Shown: positions 43,372 through 56,806, counted from the first letter of the stretch. The stretch is 64,000 nucleotides of DNA from Poecilobothrus nobilitatus (GCA_947095535.1 OX352772.1:258312492-258376491), one strand, 5' to 3'. Made by a program: numbers and translations. Notes: a model not told the origin generated them from the sequence alone.

Positions 43372-43502
43372 TTATACATTATAACAATTTTGAACAGCAC
43401 ATCTGAAATTGTTATTTGATAAATGTATAGGACAATTTGATTTAAAGTTATCAATCTTTTGTAATGACGGCAAGTTTCTGCTTAGATCTACTATTTTAAC
43501 AC
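43372..43502 (-). pseudogene. C-terminal part of gene interrupted by the Mutator element
   Basis: The minus-strand frame enters from the 9-bp target duplication and continues KIVDLSRNLPSLQKIDNF, ending with CPIHLSNNNFRCAVQNCYNV and a stop at 43,372-43,374. The end parallels CLFNHIGFCALQNVYIL of the Polinton gene at 35,872-36,351. The N-terminal part is 16 kb away at 59,656-59,905. Same family, separated by the transposon. Confidence 0.65.
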
Positions 43503-43524
43503 GGTGACATGTCACAGCTCCCTT

Positions 43525-43632
43525 TGTCATAAGTCCCTAAGGGACTTATGACACATCAAAAGTGTCATAACTCCCTAAGAGACTTATGACACTTTGTAAA
43601 ATGTCATAAGTCCCTTAGGGAGTTATAACACT
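43525..43632. repeat. Three near-perfect 30-bp palindromes at the Mutator end
   Basis: The first is perfect with 14-bp arms: TGTCATAAGTCCCT, A, AGGGACTTATGACA (43,525-43,553). The second (43,560-43,592) and third (43,599-43,632) are variants around AGTGTCATAA and ATGTCATAAGTCCC. The other end has one related half-site. They are candidate transposase-binding or hairpin sites. Confidence 0.8.
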
Positions 43633-44980
43633 TTTTTCAGAGGGGCTTTTGACACACTTAAATATTTTATTAAGTGCCATAAAGAGAATTAAAGAGTATT
43701 ATGACGAAAAAAGTTGTTATATTGATGCATGATGATATGCAATATTTTCCAGGAGTTTAACCAAACGGTCCAGAATTTTGGGGATAATATATTCCATTTC
43801 TCAGAAATATAGGGATTTTAACGAAAATTGGGCGAGTTTAAATAATTAAAAGACATATTAATTTTACTATAATTTTATTAACTAAATTGATTTCATTTTA
43901 TTAAACAAAAATAGATTCATATTTTAAATTACGTATTTATAAAAAAAAAACAAAGGAATTTGTGATACAAAACACTTATGATAAAAAAAATTTTATAAAA
44001 AAACTTCAGTTGAATCAATAACGATTGTTCTACAAAATGGGCATGGAATTTCAGACCCATCTGCTATTGTAGATAGTATTTGAAAACAATCTTTATATAT
44101 TTTGAAATCGTTACATGGTTTTAATAATATATTGCGGGGTTTTATAAAGCATAAACAGCAATTAATCATTTTTTCTAATTGGTTAATAGTTGGTTAATAC
44201 TATCAACTTCATTATTTTCATCATAAAATTGTTGTTCAAAAATATTAGTAATTGTATTTTTAGAGAAAGTAAACAGATTATAATTTAATTGATTCAAACA
44301 TTCTTTTAAAGATATTTTTTGTTTGATATAGTAATTGTATAACAATTTATCAATAATTTTATCTCGATTTTCGAAACGTTTTCTTTTTCTTGCGTATATA
44401 TAAACAGTTTTGCCTTTTACTGATGATATAAAATCAACTGTAAAATCGTTCTGGAGTTTCCTTAAATAAAATGAATAAAAAACATTATAAGTAAAAATTA
44501 AAAACAAATCCTCATGTAACGTATATTGAAATATTCAATTATTTTCATCATATATAATGAAAAATTTATGAGCATATTTTTTTATTCTTACTTTTCCAAT
44601 CCATTGCTTTTCAAAATAAGTAATAATTGGTGCTAATACTGATTCTGTGTCGTAAATTTCTAATTCGGTTTTTAAAATTGCAAATCCTTTTACGATGTCT
44701 TCAGATTTCAACAACGGTAATAACATAAATTTAGTATAAATTTGCTCTATTTTTTTATTACTTCTCAGTCTTTTTAAAAAATGTGGAATTTTTCTTATTG
44801 CTGCCCTTTTTAAAGCCTTTGCATAGTGGAACCAACTTCTAATTTCAGCCAATGGGAAAATATTTTTAATTGCATTTCTCAAACCTTTTTCAAAATCTGT
44901 CTGAAATGAAAATGGTCGAAATTGAAATAAATTTGCATCGATAAATTTGAATAAATGGCTATATGTACATTCAGATTTAT

Positions 44981-46515
44981 TATACCCGTACGATAGGATC
45001 GGGTATAATAAAATTACTCCTCCGTTTGTAACACCTCGAAATAAGCGAGCTAGATATACCTTCAAAGGTATGGATCGGATCAGAAAAAAATTCTAAGACT
45101 TTTGAGCCATGTCCGTCCGTCCGTCCGTCCGTCAGCACGCTAACTCAAAAACTAAGAAAGCTAGAATCTTGAAATTTACACAAAATATTCTAGGAGTAAT
45201 TTGTAGGTTCCCCATTTTTTTTGGTTGAGTTTGGACCAAGCCTTAGGGTAGCTCTCGAACACCTAACTTTTAGATCCCCACATTTTTTTTGAAATAGAGC
45301 TATGAAATTATTAACTGCTGATAGATCTCACAAAAATATTAATTTTATTTTTTATAACTTTTTTTTGTAACCCCACCCGTTACGGAGCTACAGCTCCCCA
45401 AAAGTTCAAAAAAGCTCTATATTTAAATTGTTATAGCACAAGTTGTATAAGGTATATCTTCATTTGGAAAACGCCAAACGATTACTACTTTTATTAGCTT
45501 TAAAAGTATATATGCAATAAATATATTTTTGTGGCATACGGTGTCTTAATTTACCGTTATACGAAACTAAAATTTTGCAAAATCCTTTAACCCTTCTATC
45601 TTCTAAACGGTTTAAATTGAAAACTTGAAATTTTGACAGAAGTTAGATCTTTAAAAATAAGTATGAGTCATTTCAGAGTCATAAGGATGAGTCATTTTTT
45701 TTGTATCACCCCCCGTTTAGGAGCTGTAAGGGGTCAAAAACTGAAAATTTCCTATTTTTAAACACCTGTAACTTGAACACCTGTTAAAATTTTTTTGAAG
45801 TAATACACAAAAATGAAAGCTTTAACATTATACTCTTATTTCTGTTAACAACTTTCTTTAATAATATAGAGTTACTTTATAATTGACGAAAGTGTTACTT
45901 GATTTTTTCAAATTTTCTAACAAATTTCTTTAACGAATTTTTTCCATTTTGTTTTACTCGATAATTTGAAATTGTTGAGGATATAATGCGTAGTACATAA
46001 AAATGTAAATAAATAAACAACATAACGGTTGCTTGAAGAATTTTTATTTATATGATATTAATATATATACATACTTATATAATATCATGTTTATTTACAA
46101 ATCGTATATGCCACTAGTGAGTGAATGATAAGAGTATATATGTATATTATATAGTGCCGTATTTACATACATATATGTATTTTATTGTACTTATAAGAAA
46201 TTATTCTGTCAATGGAATATTTAAATATAATATAATATAATATTTAAAATTATATTTACTGTTTTGTACTTAGTAAATTTAATATACATTTACCGCCTAG
46301 TATTAAATGGTACTATAGAATATTTGAAAAAGTTTTGGAGTGATAATCGTTATGTGGAAGGTTAGAATCTGCTTTTGAAGAATGTATAAACATATAGTTT
46401 GAATATACATATGTACAACCCATAGTTCTAGAAATTATAAAATTCACCCAAATTATTTTAAAATACTAAAAACTTAAAAATTATAATATTATAAGGAGAG
46501 TGACAGGCTATGAAC
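44981..46515 (+). mobile_element. R2 repeat, copy c
   Basis: Starts TATACCCGTACGATAGGATC exactly where the transposase frame is broken. It runs through the GTCCGTCC run and the TACCGTTATACGAAAC block to TGACAGGCTATGAACATACT, lacking only the last ~60 bp of the family. Confidence 0.7.
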
Positions 46516-46751
46516 ATACTTTTCTACTTCTTTACTAATTCGAATGTATAACCATGTAACATGGTTACATAACATTAATAAATCTCATAATATAAATACA
46601 TGCATATTATGTAAGTATGCGCTTTCTGCTTTATTACGTGTTTGAGCAAACAACAATAAATTTGTAACATTTTTATTAAATGTGAATGTTTATATTATGT
46701 GTGTTTATAATATGCATACATATTATATTATTTACGTTCAAATTAATAAAT

Positions 46752-46930
46752 AGAAATTTTTAAGTTAAAAAAAATAATTGTGTTAGATGATAAAAGCAAC
46801 AATAAAAATTTTAAATTGACAAATATCAATAATATGAGAGTAGAATTTAGAACTTACAATTTAAATAAGTACTTACTAATTAATAAATAATATTTTAAGT
46901 TAATACAATACTAACCAAGTACTGACTTAC
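46752..46930 (+). repeat. Direct repeat of about 180 bp, copy 1
   Basis: TTTTTAAGTTAAAAAAA to CTAACCAAGTACTGAC recurs at 48,152-48,332 with a short substituted patch (AAATTGACAA against AACGTACAGA). The copies lie 1.4 kb apart and could be the ends of a deleted element or a local duplication. Confidence 0.65.
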
Positions 46931-48151
46931 ATAGTACAAACAAATAACAGACATGACATGAGACTGAACAATTAACAATAACAATATGAAAATGTAAAGG
47001 TAATATAAATGTAATTAACAGTAAAAAATGTTGTTCCTTATGTTAAAAGTAAATGATTCGTTTTTTTTTGGTTTATATAATTTGGCTTATGTATATTGTA
47101 TTGTGGTCAATGCCAATCCAGTGGTGAACTTTTTTTAAATTGTTCAACAGCTTCTCTCATTTGAGAGATTTGGAATTTAAAATATCAAAGATGTTGAAAA
47201 GATTACTATTATATTTAAGTAAGTATCGTAAAATCGATTTCTTTTTGACTGCAACGAGTGTGAATTTTAAAACTGTTAAAGAACAAGTTCATATATGTAT
47301 TACAGTATACAGTATACTGAATAATGTATATATGTATACATATATGAACATATGTAATGTTCATATATGTATTACAGTAGTTACAGTATACTGAATAATA
47401 GATAAATTTTTGCTATATATGAGGTGCATATTTCAGTGTTTTAGAATTGAAACATTTTTAAAATAATAGGTTTTATATTAAATGCAAACTTTATGAGTTT
47501 TAGTTAAGAATCAATATGTAAATGCCTATATATTATAATAATTTAAAATAATAATAAATTTTTGAGTTTATTTTATAATAAATTTATTTATGAGAATTAA
47601 TAGGAATAAATATAAATAGGAACACATATAAATATTAATAGGAACACATATAAATAGGAATTTATGAATTCAAAAATTTTTAATACGTTTTTTTTAATGC
47701 AATAAAATATATTTATATTTTCCGTCCTGGAACTCTCTAGCTTTTCACTACGCCATCTTACTGTGCATATAAAAGCGTCGGTCGTAAGTTGCCTACATGA
47801 AAATTTTAAAATAATATGTGTTTAAAAAAAGTAATTGTAATTGTAAAATTTTTTATATGTAACTCTCTTAATAATATATGTATGTAAACCTTGCATAATA
47901 TGTAGACCCAATTTTAAGGATTTGTTTTTAATAATTTAAAAGTTCTTTACATTACTTTACTTTTTTTATAATTTTCTTTAAAGTATTTATTTAGTTAAAT
48001 GTGGGACATCACTAACTCAGACAACAACTTTTAGCTTTCGAAAACGGACAAGATGTACACTATATGTAGCTTTTAATCTAGATTTGCTCGATTTTCGACC
48101 AGCAGGCAAATACTAGTAAATATTAATAGAGCACCAACTGTTTTTAAAAAA

Positions 48152-48332
48152 AGGAATTTTTAAGTTAAAAAAATTAATTGTGTTAGATGATAAAAGCAAC
48201 AATAAAAATTTTAACGTACAGAAAAATATCAAAAATATGAGAGTAGAACTTAGAACTTATAATTTAAATAAGTACTTACTAATTAATAAATAATATTTTA
48301 AGTTAATACAATACTAACCAAGTACTGACATA
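48152..48332 (+). repeat. Direct repeat of about 180 bp, copy 2
   Basis: Partner of 46,752-46,930. It is followed by ATACTTATTGAGCACCAACTG, and the motif GAGCACCAACTG also occurs just before this copy (48,130), so this copy may sit in its own small duplication. Confidence 0.65.
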
Positions 48333-48592
48333 CTTATTGAGCACCAACTGAAATTACAACAAATTTTGATATTTTTTTTTTAGAATTTAATTCTTTTTTT
48401 TTTTTGATTCTTATTTATTATTTAAAGATCTTACATTATTATCCTAAAAAGTTTATAAAATAGATATTTTGGCATTTATATAATATTAACATGTAAAAAT
48501 ATTTAGTATTTTTGTTTGCTAATTTTTGTTTTCAGATTTTCATTTTATATTATTCTTATACTTTTTATTATGATGTTTATTAACATATATTA

Positions 48593-51086
48593 TTATACCC
48601 TACACCTAAAGTATAGGGTATATTAACTTTGGTATGGTGTTTGTAACCACCAAAAGGAAGCGAGTTAGGTATAGACATGTATATATATTCTGAATCAGGA
48701 TCACCGCCGGAGTCGATTTAGCGATGTCCGTCCGTCCGTACGCACGATAACTCAAAAAATAATGATGCTATCTTGATGAAATTTATATAGTAGGTTACTA
48801 ATTACGAAAGAAAGGCTAAGTTCGAATCTGGACAAAATCCGTCCATGGGTTCGGATTCTGGAAGCTTCCGAATGATTCCGGCTTTTGGAGATAATCTCCG
48901 CAAACGAGATTATCTCCAAAAGCAACAAAGATAGAACCTTCAAATTTTGTACAATGATGTTTCTTCCCGTTCGATTCATGTCTCTGAAATTTAAGAGGAT
49001 TTGGTCCATGGATTTGGGTTTTGGAAGCTTCCGAACGAGCACCAGAGCAAATGAGATTATTTCCAAAACCAACAAAGATAGAACCTTTAAATTTTGTACA
49101 ATGATGTTGCTTCCCGTTCGATTTATGTCTCTGAAATTTAAGAGGATTTGGTCCATGGGTTTTGGATTTGGAAGCTTCCGAACGAGCCCCAGAGCAAATG
49201 AGATTATCTCCAAAACCAATAAAGATATAACCTTTACTTTTGGCAGAATGGTGTTCTTTCATGTATGATTTAGGCCTCTGAAATTTAGGAGAATTTGGTC
49301 CATGGGTTTGGATTTGGAAGCTTCCGAACGAGCACCAGAGCAAATGAGATTATCTCCAAAACCAACAAAGATATAACCTTTAAATTTGGCAGGGTGGTGT
49401 TCTTTCATGTTTTATTTGAGTCTCTGAAATGTGAGAAGATTTGGTCCATGGGTTCGGGTTTTGGAAACTTCCAAACGAGCCACAGAGCAAACGAGATTAT
49501 CTCCAAAACCAATAAAGATAGAACCTTTAAATTTTTTATAATGATGTTTCTTCCAGTTTGATTTATGTCTCTAAAATTTAAGAGGATGTGGTCCATGGGT
49601 TTGGATTTTGGAAGCTTCCCAACGAGCCCCAGAGCAAATGAGATTATCTCCAAAAACAACAAATATATATAACCTTTAAATTTGGCCGAATGGTGTTTTT
49701 TCATGTTTGATTTAAGTCTCTGAAATTTGAGAGGATTTGGCCATGGGTTTAAATTTGAAAGAATTTGAACCGTGGATTCGAATTTTGGAAGCTTCCGAAC
49801 GAGCCGCAGAGCAAATGAGATTATATCCAATACGAACAAAGGTAGAACCTTTGAATTTGGTACAATGGTGTTCTTTCGTGTTTGATTTATGTCTCTGAAA
49901 TTTAAGAGGATTTGGTCCATGGGTTTGGTTTTGGAAGCTTCCGAACGAGCATCAGAGCAAATGAGATTATCTCCAAAACCAACAAAGATATAACCTTTAA
50001 ATTTGGCAGGGTGGTGTTCTTTCATGTTTTATTTAAGTCTCTGAAATGTGAGAAGATTTGGTCCATGGGTTCGGGTTTGGGAAACTTCCGAAAGAGCCCC
50101 AGAGCAAACGAGATTATCTCCAAAACCAATAAAGATAGAACCTTTAAATTTTTTATAATGATGTTTCTTCCAGTTTGATTTATGTCTCTAAAATTTAAGA
50201 GGATGTGGTCCATGGGTTTGGATTTTGGAAGCTTCCGAACGAGCCCCAGAGCAAATGAGATTATCTCCAAAAACAACAAATATATAACCTTTACTTTTGG
50301 CATAATGGTGTTCTTTCATGTATGATTTAGGCCTCTGAAATTTGAGAGGATTTGGTCCTTGGGTTCGGATTTTGAAAGCTTCCGAACGAGCCTCAGAGCA
50401 AATGATATTATCTCCAAATGCAACAAAGATATAACCTTTAAATTAGGCAGAATGGTGTTCCTTCATGTTTGATTTATGTTTCTGAAATTTGTGAGGATTT
50501 GGTCCATGGGTTCAAATCTTGGAAGCTTCCGGACGAGCCCCAGAGCCAACGAGTATATCTCCACAACCAACAAAGATAGAACTTTTATTTTTAGTACAAA
50601 GGTGTTCTGTTATGTTTCCTTTTCTGTAAAATTGGAAACTGACATTTGAAAGAATTTGAACCATGGGTTCGTATTTTGGAAACTTCCGGACGAGCACAAG
50701 AGCAACGAGCATATCTCCAAAACCAACAAAAGTAGAACCTTTAAATTTAATAGAATGGTGTTCTGGCAAGTTTTCTTTATGTTCCTGAGATGGATTCGAT
50801 GAATTGGAGTGGAGCTGACACAAACATCCCAAGGACTACCAATCTCCGAAAATAATTAAGATAGAAACTTAAAATTTTATACAAGGGTGTCAAGCATATC
50901 CCAAGCGGATGCCTCTTTTACGTTCTTGAAATTCGAGTTGAATAAGACAGAAAAGGGAAGAAGTTCAAGCAGCTGCCAAAAACACTTATGGATTGTTAAT
51001 TTAATTCGAATTATTCAGGTGTAGGGTATTAATAAGTCGGTTGCATCGACTTACTGTTACATTTACTTGTTCTTAATTTAGAATTG
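48593..51086 (-). mobile_element. DINE/Helitron-like element C, long 147-bp array
   Basis: Begins TTATACCCTACACCTAAAGT with the GTCCGTCCGT run. It contains about 14 GAAGCTTCC-bearing units and ends AATAAGTCGGTTGCATCGACTTACTG (stem AAGTCG/CGACTT). Several units are nearly identical to each other over more than 200 bp (49,320-49,560 and 49,910-50,180), so the array has expanded locally. Long open frames on both strands are repeat translations. Confidence 0.75.
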
Positions 51087-51766
51087 ATAAAAAAAAATAT
51101 TGAAAAAACCATTATAGTATCTTATCCTTATTTTAACTTAAATGTATCTTATCCTTATTGAAACTTAATCGAATTCGTTGACGTTTGAAACTCGAAGAGA
51201 AAGGTCGTCTTTATAGAGTTTTTAATAAAATTTAGTTTTTAATTTTGCTTACATTTCATTATCATAATTCTAATTTCTTTTTGTGAGTATTATGATCTCG
51301 GATCTGGAACCATAAATAAGATAAGTGCACTTTTTTCTTCTCTTATTATATTTTTTTTTTCTTCCTTTATTTTTTGCCATTTCTGTCATGGCCGTCGCTT
51401 ATCCAATACAATAACTATTTGTTGAATATTGTTTTTCTTTTTCGGTAATGGTTCCTTTCAAATTAAATAAGAGTATAAAATCATTTTTTATATTTTTATT
51501 TATTTTATTTTATTTTATTTCTCAACAATTTAAAATTTTTTTAGTAAATTTTTTATATAATATACATTTTTTTTTTCCTTTATTATTCCTATTTTAATTA
51601 TTTATTTAGATTAAAATTTTGTTGCATTTTTTCTTAAAACTTAAAATTAACTTCACACATTCTTTTTTTTCTTTTTTTAATATTAACTAATGAAACCTAA
51701 CTTATTCTTTTTTTTGTTGTACCTTAAACTTAACTTATTTTTATTTTTTGTTTTTTTTGTTTCATT
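51087..51766. other. T-rich non-coding stretch
   Basis: Long T and A runs; probably untranslated sequence before the next LINE plus flank. Nothing recognised. Confidence 0.4.
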
Positions 51767-53580
51767 TTGTGCCTCATAGGGGGGTCTCTTTATGTTAGAA
51801 ATGATGTCGCTTACAGCGTTCTCCACAAATATAAGTGTTCCAACCAAATGTTCCACTACATTTGGATAAAAATTATTGTTGCTAGGCACGTCATTCATTT
51901 ATGTTACTTATACAGGTCTCCAAACTCTGGTGAACTGGGGTCTATTTCGGAGATTGAAAATCTCACCAACCAGATTAATGAAATTTTGGAATTAAATCCA
52001 CAATCTGAAACTGTTGTGGCTGGTGATTTTAATATCCATAATAGAAACTGGCTCCACTACTCCAATGACAATCCTCCCAGTCAAAACTTAATTGAGAGAA
52101 AAAGTTGAGCTTTTCGCTTCATTATTCCATCTTACTCAACTTGTCCAAAATCCCACTAGAATTCCCGACCGTGTACATCAGGTTGGTCATCTCTTGGACC
52201 TGTTTCTGACTACACATCCTGAAAAATACAAGGTCTCAGTTAGCTCTCCTTTTGGTTGTTCCGACCACTGCTTGATTAATACTAGCTTTGAGCTTAGCAC
52301 TCAGACCAGTCAAAGACCTGTCCCAAAAAAAATAGTATGGCGTTATAGCCATGCTAACTGGGAAGGTTTAAATGAAATTTTTAAAGCTTTTGATTGGTCT
52401 TTGTGCTTTAGCGACAGAAATGTTGACTTTGCAACCAATGCGATTAGTGAAATAATTCTGCTAGGAATGTGAGCTTACATACCTTACTCTATGAAAAGTA
52501 TTAAAAGGCCACCCAAATCTTGGTTTAATCGTATTTGTGCAAATGCAATATCTAAAAAAGAGGAAGCTTTTCAAATCTACAAGCGTGATAGGACTGAAGC
52601 TAACAGGGCGAGCTATATCGCGGTTAGAAACTGGTGTAGGAGAGTTATCAACAAGCAAAAATTCTTGCACAACAGACGGTTGAGAAGACAACTTTTGCAT
52701 CTTTCTCTGACACTTTTCCTAATATTTATAAATGATCTCCAATCCAATCCATAGTTTTGCAGACGACAGCACGCTCGTTGCTTCTTATGAAGACAACGAC
52801 AGTAAATATTCTGCTTCGCTTGAGCTAAATCTCGACTTGGACAAAATTTCTAATTGGGGTAAAATCAACAGCGTCGATTTTAACTCAAAGAAAACGCAGT
52901 GCTTTTTAGTCTCACGGAAAAGAAACACTTCAATCCCAACTTTAACCTTTCAAGGGGAAGTTTTGCAGCATGCGGGTGAGCTCAACATCTTGGGCATGGA
53001 GCTAAATCAAAAATTAAGTTGATCCAATCATATTTTTGGTATAGCTAAAGATGCATCTAAGTGTATGGGTTTCCTGTTTTTGTAAAGCCTTTTTTTCATA
53101 TTCTGATCTCCTAAATATCTATAAAACATATATAAGATCAAAGATGGAGTACAATGCACATATTTGGGTAGGAGCCTCCAAAATGGCATTGGGATTTCTC
53201 GATAAAGTGTAAAATAGAGCAATTCGCCTAATAAATGATGCCAATGTCACCTCTACGCTCTCTCCACTCGATCTACGGTGCCTAACATTAACACTTACTC
53301 TGTTTTGTAGATGCCTTATAAGGTTGGGTTCTTGCTCTAACGAGATTAAAAGTTTGATGCCTCCTCTCAAAGCATTGTAGTTCAAATTCCCAGATGGCAT
53401 AATTCGGTTTATGGAAAGTCGTTTGTGGTACGAAAATCGGGAATGTGGAACCATCTTTCACCTCATGTGTTCCTCAGAATTGGTGATGATTATATTTAGA
53501 ATGTGCAAAGATTCAAGGTGAATATTAGCAACTTTGTTCACAATATGCCTGCCAATTTGAAATCTATTTTCATTCCTTAG
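51767..53580 (+). pseudogene. Non-LTR retrotransposon (Jockey-like), endonuclease and RT remnant
   Basis: The plus strand encodes an APE-type endonuclease (LYRSPNSGELGS, VVAGDFNIHNRNWL, SPFGCSDHCLI), then a connector, then the late RT palm (LIFINDL, HSFADDSTLVASYED, FNSKKTQCFLVSRK) and a thumb/C-terminal region that falls apart after 53,020. The block between the connector and FINDL, which should hold the RT fingers and first catalytic Asp, is deleted near 52,690. Three other frame breaks occur. The Jockey-like label rests on wording of the endonuclease and the FADDS box. Confidence 0.7.
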
Positions 53581-53812
53581 CTCAACTTCTTATGACTAGG
53601 CAGTACAGTAGTACTAAAGGTCGTATAACCTATTGTTTGGTCAAAAAAGGGAGGTGGTGTTTAGTGGGTTAAAGTCCCACATACTCATAGAGGAATCGTG
53701 CTCGTTTTCATTCCTCTATAGTGTCTTTCGATTATTCCCACCTGCCCTCGCAAAAAAAAAAAAAAATTAACCCTAAAAAAAACCAACCTACCCTAATATG
53801 TATATTATTATA
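53581..53812 (+). other. LINE 3' UTR and poly-A tail
   Basis: Follows the LINE remnant. An inverted pair GGAGGTGG ... CCCACCTGCC brackets AGAGGAATCGTG...CATTCCTCTA, a compact hairpin, and a 14-base A run at about 53,753-53,766 is the likely insertion end. It could also be a separate short SINE. Confidence 0.5.
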
Positions 53813-55385
53813 CTATATTCTACCTAACCACCAAACATTTTTTTTATCTAAAGTATCCTTGTAAGGAATGTGAGTGTCAAATTTCAGGTCTTGGGGATTT
53901 ATGTTATTAGGATTATACTCAATTTTTTTGCATGTAGCCCGTCTATTATAATGAAATAATAGGAGGACATGGTTGTGATCTTGCAAATACCCTTCTTTAT
54001 CCAAATAAATAAAATGTTCGGGTGCAATGTAACCCGTTATTAATGTTTTCTTTATGTACTTCTCGTTGTGATAATATATGTGGGATATTAAACTATTTTC
54101 AGGAGTTTTCAATGCTCTGTCAAAATGATTTCTGATCAAATTGATTTTATGATAAAATTGTCAATTCGTGTCATGTTTGACTCTTTATATATGTATTTAT
54201 TTGAATAAAAATGTTTATAATTAGTCTCGGGTTTACGGAATTTATTAATGCATGTTCTTATGCACTTTCTTTCGAATTTGCGAAGTTTTTCCATTGAGCT
54301 GGCACTAATATTGTACCAGATTGGAGTTGCATACGTGATAATTAGTCTTATGAGTGTTTTATAACATATGATCTTGACTTTATGAGTTATTGTTTGATTA
54401 TAAAACAAATTTTTGCAGGCCATGAGTGCTTTGCTTGCTTTATCTAATGCATTATTTATGTGTTCGGTATAATCTAGGGTTTGGTGTAAGTGAACTCCTA
54501 AATATTTAACCTTTTTTTTGTTTTTTAGCATTACATTATTGTGTTGTTTGATAAAGTAATTCTTCCAATTTTTTCTCATGTTTGTGTTAAGCTTATTTAC
54601 TGTATTACGAAAAAGAATTGTTTCGCATTTGTTGTAATTTATTTTTAATAACCATATTTTACAGTGGTCTGCAACTATATTGAACATTTTTTGTTGAGAA
54701 CTTTGTATACTTTCTATATTATCATTTGCTGAGTAAACTACAAGGTCGTCTGCGTAAGCAAGAACATAGTTATCGCCTTTTATTGAATTAAGTAAATTTA
54801 GCAGTTCTATTATATAAATAGAGAAAAGAATTGGGCAGTTTACTGTCCCTTGTTGCAATCCATTTTCTATTATGTAATTTTTCGTCGCAATAATTTTGTC
54901 ATTATGTGCCATATAGAACGAGTTTTCATATATCATGTTCATTATTAAAATTACTATATGTTCTGGGAACTTATATTTGATAAGCTTATAAATTAGTCCA
55001 TCAATTCAGACGCTGTTAAAGGCTTTCTCAAGATCTATGAGACAAGCTCCTATTCTCTAATTTATATTTAGATACCAGCAAATATCGGAAGTTATTTTCA
55101 TATACATGCAATGCAATTTCATATACATGCAAATATCGGCATGTATTGTACCTTGTTTATATCGGAAGCCGAATTGATTTTCCAGCATCATATCTTTATC
55201 TTTTAGAAACAAGTTTATCTTTTCATTAATTAACATTTTGTATATTTTGCTTAAATTTGGACATAAACTTATACGCCTATAGCTATGGGGATCACCTGGA
55301 TCTTTTCCTGGTTTTTTAAATAATAATAATTTCGTTTTTTTCCAGGTTTCTGGAAAATAAGAATGATTTAAGCAATTGTTAAATA
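53813..55385 (-). pseudogene. Non-LTR retrotransposon RT remnant, minus strand
   Basis: The minus strand reads an RT from fingers to C-terminus: PGKDPGDPHSYRRISLCPNL, then QFGFRYKQGTIHA, LIDLEKAFNSV, GLQQGTVNCPILFSIYI and the catalytic AYADDLVVYSAND (about 54,735-54,775), then YLGVHLHQTLDYTEHIN and a thumb. The 268-codon piece 54,136-54,942 is open. Breaks lie near 54,140, 55,000 and 55,080, where a small duplication (CATATACATGCAA twice) has been added. The endonuclease half is absent, as expected of... a truncated copy. Confidence 0.75.
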
Positions 55386-55436
55386 AAATAACTTATTTTT
55401 TTATCAAATTTATGCTCAGATTCTTTAGCACTATGT

Positions 55437-56530
55437 TTGGTTTGGTTGGTAGAATTTAATAACTGTATTGCTAAAATAAATCTAAATAATAACACATATT
55501 TAATTGGTAATTTTAACTTAAATTTATTAATTAACACTAACAAAGTAAATAAATATAAAAATTTTATGTCTTCGATTGGTTTCCATATTTGCAATGATAA
55601 CATAATTACTAGAAATATTAGTAATTCATGTATTGATCATTTTCCACAAATAGATTAGATGGAAAACTTAACTTATCACATATAAATGTTTATCTTCTTG
55701 ATCATAATGTCATAGAGATTGAAGCTTCAAAACATACTGATAAACTTAATGACAATTTAAACATTAACAGTAATGCTTCGAAAGGTAGAACAATAAATTT
55801 GGAGAAATTAAATCGTCTGAGCATATCTGAGTCTATATCATTAAATCAAAGAAATAATTATGAAAATACTGTGATTGAATTTACTACAAAAATTCAGAAA
55901 TTAATTTATAAGTCATCTAGATAATAACTTCAACAACAAAAAAAATTGAAAGTATAGAAAGTGATTTGAAAAAGAACTGATTGATACGATGAAGGTTAAG
56001 CAATTTTAGTTTCATAAATGGAGACTTGGCAGTACAAACATTCATTTTGAAAAACAGTTCAAGTACTATAGAAATAGGGGGACCAGTATGCGACGGTTTA
56101 AAAAGAAAATCTATATGAACCAGTGTTTTCAAGAATTATAGAGAAAGTCGTTTACATTCAGGTTTATTGTTATCTTGAACATAACATACTTTTGTCCATA
56201 AACCAATATGGATATACATACAAATCTAATACTGAAAGCAGCTGTTGTGGCCATAGTTTATTTTGCACAAAATCTGAAAAACAAAAAAAAGTGCGTATCA
56301 CTTTTATTCATGGACTTATGAAAATCATTCTTCAATCTTATGGAATCAAGAGTTTGGCATATAAATGGTTTGAATCGTATATAGTTAATCGTAAACTCTT
56401 TACTTAAATTCCTAATATTAGGTGCGAGGTAAACACTGTTCATTATGATGGGCCACAAGGTAGTATACTTGGACGCTGCTCTTTATATTGCATATGGATG
56501 GGGTCGGCCCTTAATAAACAAAATTGTATA
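55437..56530 (+). pseudogene. Non-LTR retrotransposon remnant (EN end and RT fingers)
   Basis: Plus strand: an endonuclease tail (LIGNFNLNLLI, SNSCIDHF), a gap, then RT fingers (PVFSRIIEKVVYIQVYCYLE, INQYGYTYKSNTESS), then YGIKSLAYKWFESYIVNRKL and DGPQGSILGRC near 56,445. QGSILG is the RT motif of CR1/L2/Jockey-like elements. Heavily interrupted and lacking the palm; the copy ends at about 56,530. Confidence 0.6.
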
Positions 56531-56806
56531 ACTGAAGTTTAAATACTAGGCGCACATATAAAAGTAGTAAGAAAATTTCTTATATGAAATTAAAAAACAG
56601 AAAAAAATTTTTTATTTTTAAATCTACAGCGCATCTTTAAAATTGAAAAGAAAAGGTGTAATCCTGTTTTTTTTTTGCTTACATAAAAATGTGGTCTCTT
56701 CTGGATAGAAGAATTTATAGAAAAATAGAGAAAACGACAGTCATTAATTAGCTGACTGCCTGTCGTGTAAGATATTTTTTTTATTTTTAAGTAAGAATAG
56801 TCAAAA

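Larger units (their letters stand above)
46516..48592. other. Non-coding insertion block
   Basis: AT-rich. It contains the 46,752-46,930 / 48,152-48,332 direct repeat and a short tandem (GTTCATATATGTATTACAGT at 47,287 and 47,359). No gene recognised; an 84-codon plus frame at 47,140 is largely simple sequence. Confidence 0.5.

Noticed and set aside
48752..50832. Several 90-206-residue frames on both strands with repeated ISFAL and GPN text
   Set aside because: They arise from tandem repeats of about 147 bp, a multiple of 3, which keeps frames open by chance.
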